A DNA stretch of 6,616 nucleotides from Actinomycetota bacterium (GTDB lineage Bacteria; Actinomycetota; Thermoleophilia; Solirubrobacterales; 70-9): positions 17,461 through 24,076 of the forward strand of contig VAYL01000147.1 in the NCBI GenBank assembly GCA_005884305.1, read 5' to 3'. The notes below the pieces were generated by a model that ran no database searches, was not told where the DNA came from, and saw only the letters and a list, made by a program, of their open reading frames with translations. Shown piece after piece: positions 5,693-6,616 of the stretch. Numbering within the stretch: the stretch's first letter is position 1; each line of letters starts with the position of its first letter. Position numbers and translations under genes: made by a program.

Positions 5693-6616
5693 GCCGGACC
5701 GTGTGGACGTGGGGCCGCTTGGTGGGCTCCGCCGTGATCCTCGCTGTCCTCATCTGGCGTCTCGGCGCGGGCCCGTTCCTCGAGGGTATCCGCACGGTCG
5801 ACGCCGGAGCGCTTTCGGCGGCGGTGGGCCTGGGAGTGCTGACGACCGTATGCTGCGCTTGGCGGTGGAAGATCGTGGCCGGTGGTCTCGGCATCGACCT
5901 GCCGCTGCCCGCCGCCGTGGCGGCGTACTACCGAGCGCTGTTTCTCAACCTCACGCTGCCCGGCGGGATCGTTGGCGACATCCACCGCGGGGTCAGCCAC
6001 GGTCGCGACGTGAGCGATGTGGGCCGCGCGTTGCGGGCCGTCGCGTGGGAGCGCTTCGCCGGGCAGGTCGTCCTGTTCGTCCTGGGTCTGATCGTTCTCC
6101 TCGCGCTGCCATCGCCTGTGCACTCGTTCATGCCGCTCGTGGCGATCGCGGTCGTGGCGGCGGTGCCGTGCGTCGTGCTCGTGGCTCGCGCGCGACGCGG
6201 TGGCGGTCGCTTTGCGCGGGCTTGGGAGGCAGCGGCCGGGGACATCCGCGACGGGCTGCTCGCCCGGAGAGCGTGGCTTCCCATCGCGCTCGCATCTGCG
6301 CTGTTCGTCTGCGGCCACGCGGTCATCTTCCTGATCGCCGCGCGGACAGCGGGCGTCGCCGCGCCGCCATCCCGGATGCTGCCACTCGCCGTGCTCGTGA
6401 TGCTGGTCATGGTGCTGCCCAGCGTCGGTGGCTGGGGGCCGCGCGAGGCGGCTTTGGCGTGGGCGTTCGCCGCGGCCGGCCTCGGTGCGCAGGAGGGGGT
6501 CGCCACCGCCGTGGTCTACGGCGTCATGGTGTTCGTCGCCAGCCTGCCGGGTGCCGCGGTCCTCGTGGTGACATGGTTCCGTCGCACCTTGCTCCCGCGA
6601 CGGAGCGAACCGCCGC
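5689..6616 (+). CDS. Lysylphosphatidylglycerol synthase transmembrane-domain family protein (UPF0104/YbhN-like), partial at 3' end
   Basis: 309 residues are present, starting MSRTVWTWGRLVGSAVILAV. An integral membrane protein with about eight helices. Family blocks are visible in order: AWRWKIV (~57-63), FLNLTLPGGIVGDIHR (85-100), AWERFAGQ (119-126) and LPSVGGWGPREAA (243-255). These are the hallmarks of the LPG_synthase_TM family, which includes the flippase half of MprF and the stand-alone YbhN/AglD-like proteins. No aminoacyl-transfer domain is seen. The sequence after the last helix (TWFRRTLLPRRSEPP) is a basic tail, so the stop is probably only a few codons past the window. It overlaps the upstream fusion gene by four bases (ATGA) and has no separate promoter space, so the two are co-translated. 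By analogy it may move a polar lipid across the membrane or assist its modification. With the CDP-alcohol phosphotransferase next door, that lipid may be the fusion protein's product; this is inference. Confidence 0.88.
   Translation, partial: MSRTVWTWGRLVGSAVILAVLIWRLGAGPFLEGIRTVDAGALSAAVGLGVLTTVCCAWRWKIVAGGLGIDLPLPAAVAAYYRALFLNLTLPGGIVGDIHRGVSHGRDVSDVGRALRAVAWERFAGQVVLFVLGLIVLLALPSPVHSFMPLVAIAVVAAVPCVVLVARARRGGGRFARAWEAAAGDIRDGLLARRAWLPIALASALFVCGHAVIFLIAARTAGVAAPPSRMLPLAVLVMLVMVLPSVGGWGPREAALAWAFAAAGLGAQEGVATAVVYGVMVFVASLPGAAVLVVTWFRRTLLPRRSEPP

Noticed and set aside
5680..6506. Long minus-strand open frames opposite the LPG-synthase-type gene
   Set aside because: Low-complexity Arg/His/Ala/Thr sequence without recognisable motifs; the plus strand encodes a clear membrane protein.

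Overview
High-GC, gene-dense bacterial DNA with GC-rich third codon positions, a GTG start and an ATGA stop/start overlap. The gene repertoire (a cyclic-nucleotide-domain thioredoxin-reductase-like flavoprotein, a short CDF transporter, and a CDP-alcohol phosphotransferase next to an LPG-synthase-type membrane protein) fits Actinomycetota. The exact lineage cannot be read from the sequence. No tRNA, rRNA, CRISPR array, insertion sequence or obvious mobile-element boundary was seen.

Layout. (1) 1-1483, minus strand: a 199-residue cation diffusion facilitator consisting of the membrane domain only (884-1483). It is followed, after a 56-base gap, by the N-terminal 275 residues of a three-domain flavoprotein (cNMP-binding-like, glutaredoxin-like, thioredoxin-reductase FAD domain) that runs off the left edge. 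(2) 1484-1666: divergent intergenic region. (3) 1667-2351, plus strand: a class I SAM methyltransferase. Its last ~26 codons are found in another frame, so the gene is frameshifted near 2259-2276. (4) 2387-3097, minus strand: a second, unrelated class I methyltransferase, convergent with the first across a 35-base gap. (5) 3098-3229: divergent intergenic region. (6) 3230-6616, plus strand: a translationally coupled pair. The first gene is a large fusion of a CDP-alcohol phosphotransferase with an LtaS-like membrane-anchored phosphatase/sulfatase-superfamily domain. The second is an LPG-synthase transmembrane family (UPF0104/YbhN-like) protein that runs off the right edge a few codons before its probable end.

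The right-hand pair is the most interesting part. One polypeptide carries an intact CDP-alcohol phosphotransferase motif on a membrane domain and, after a basic linker, a five-helix anchor with an extracytoplasmic metallo-phosphotransferase/hydrolase fold. The overlapping partner belongs to a family whose characterised relatives move or modify polar lipids. A reasonable inference is a cell-envelope pathway in which a phospholipid-type product is made at the inner face of the membrane, moved across it, and its head group transferred or cleaved outside. The substrate is unknown. The left half looks like ordinary housekeeping and accessory genes: redox, metal export and two small-molecule methyltransferases.
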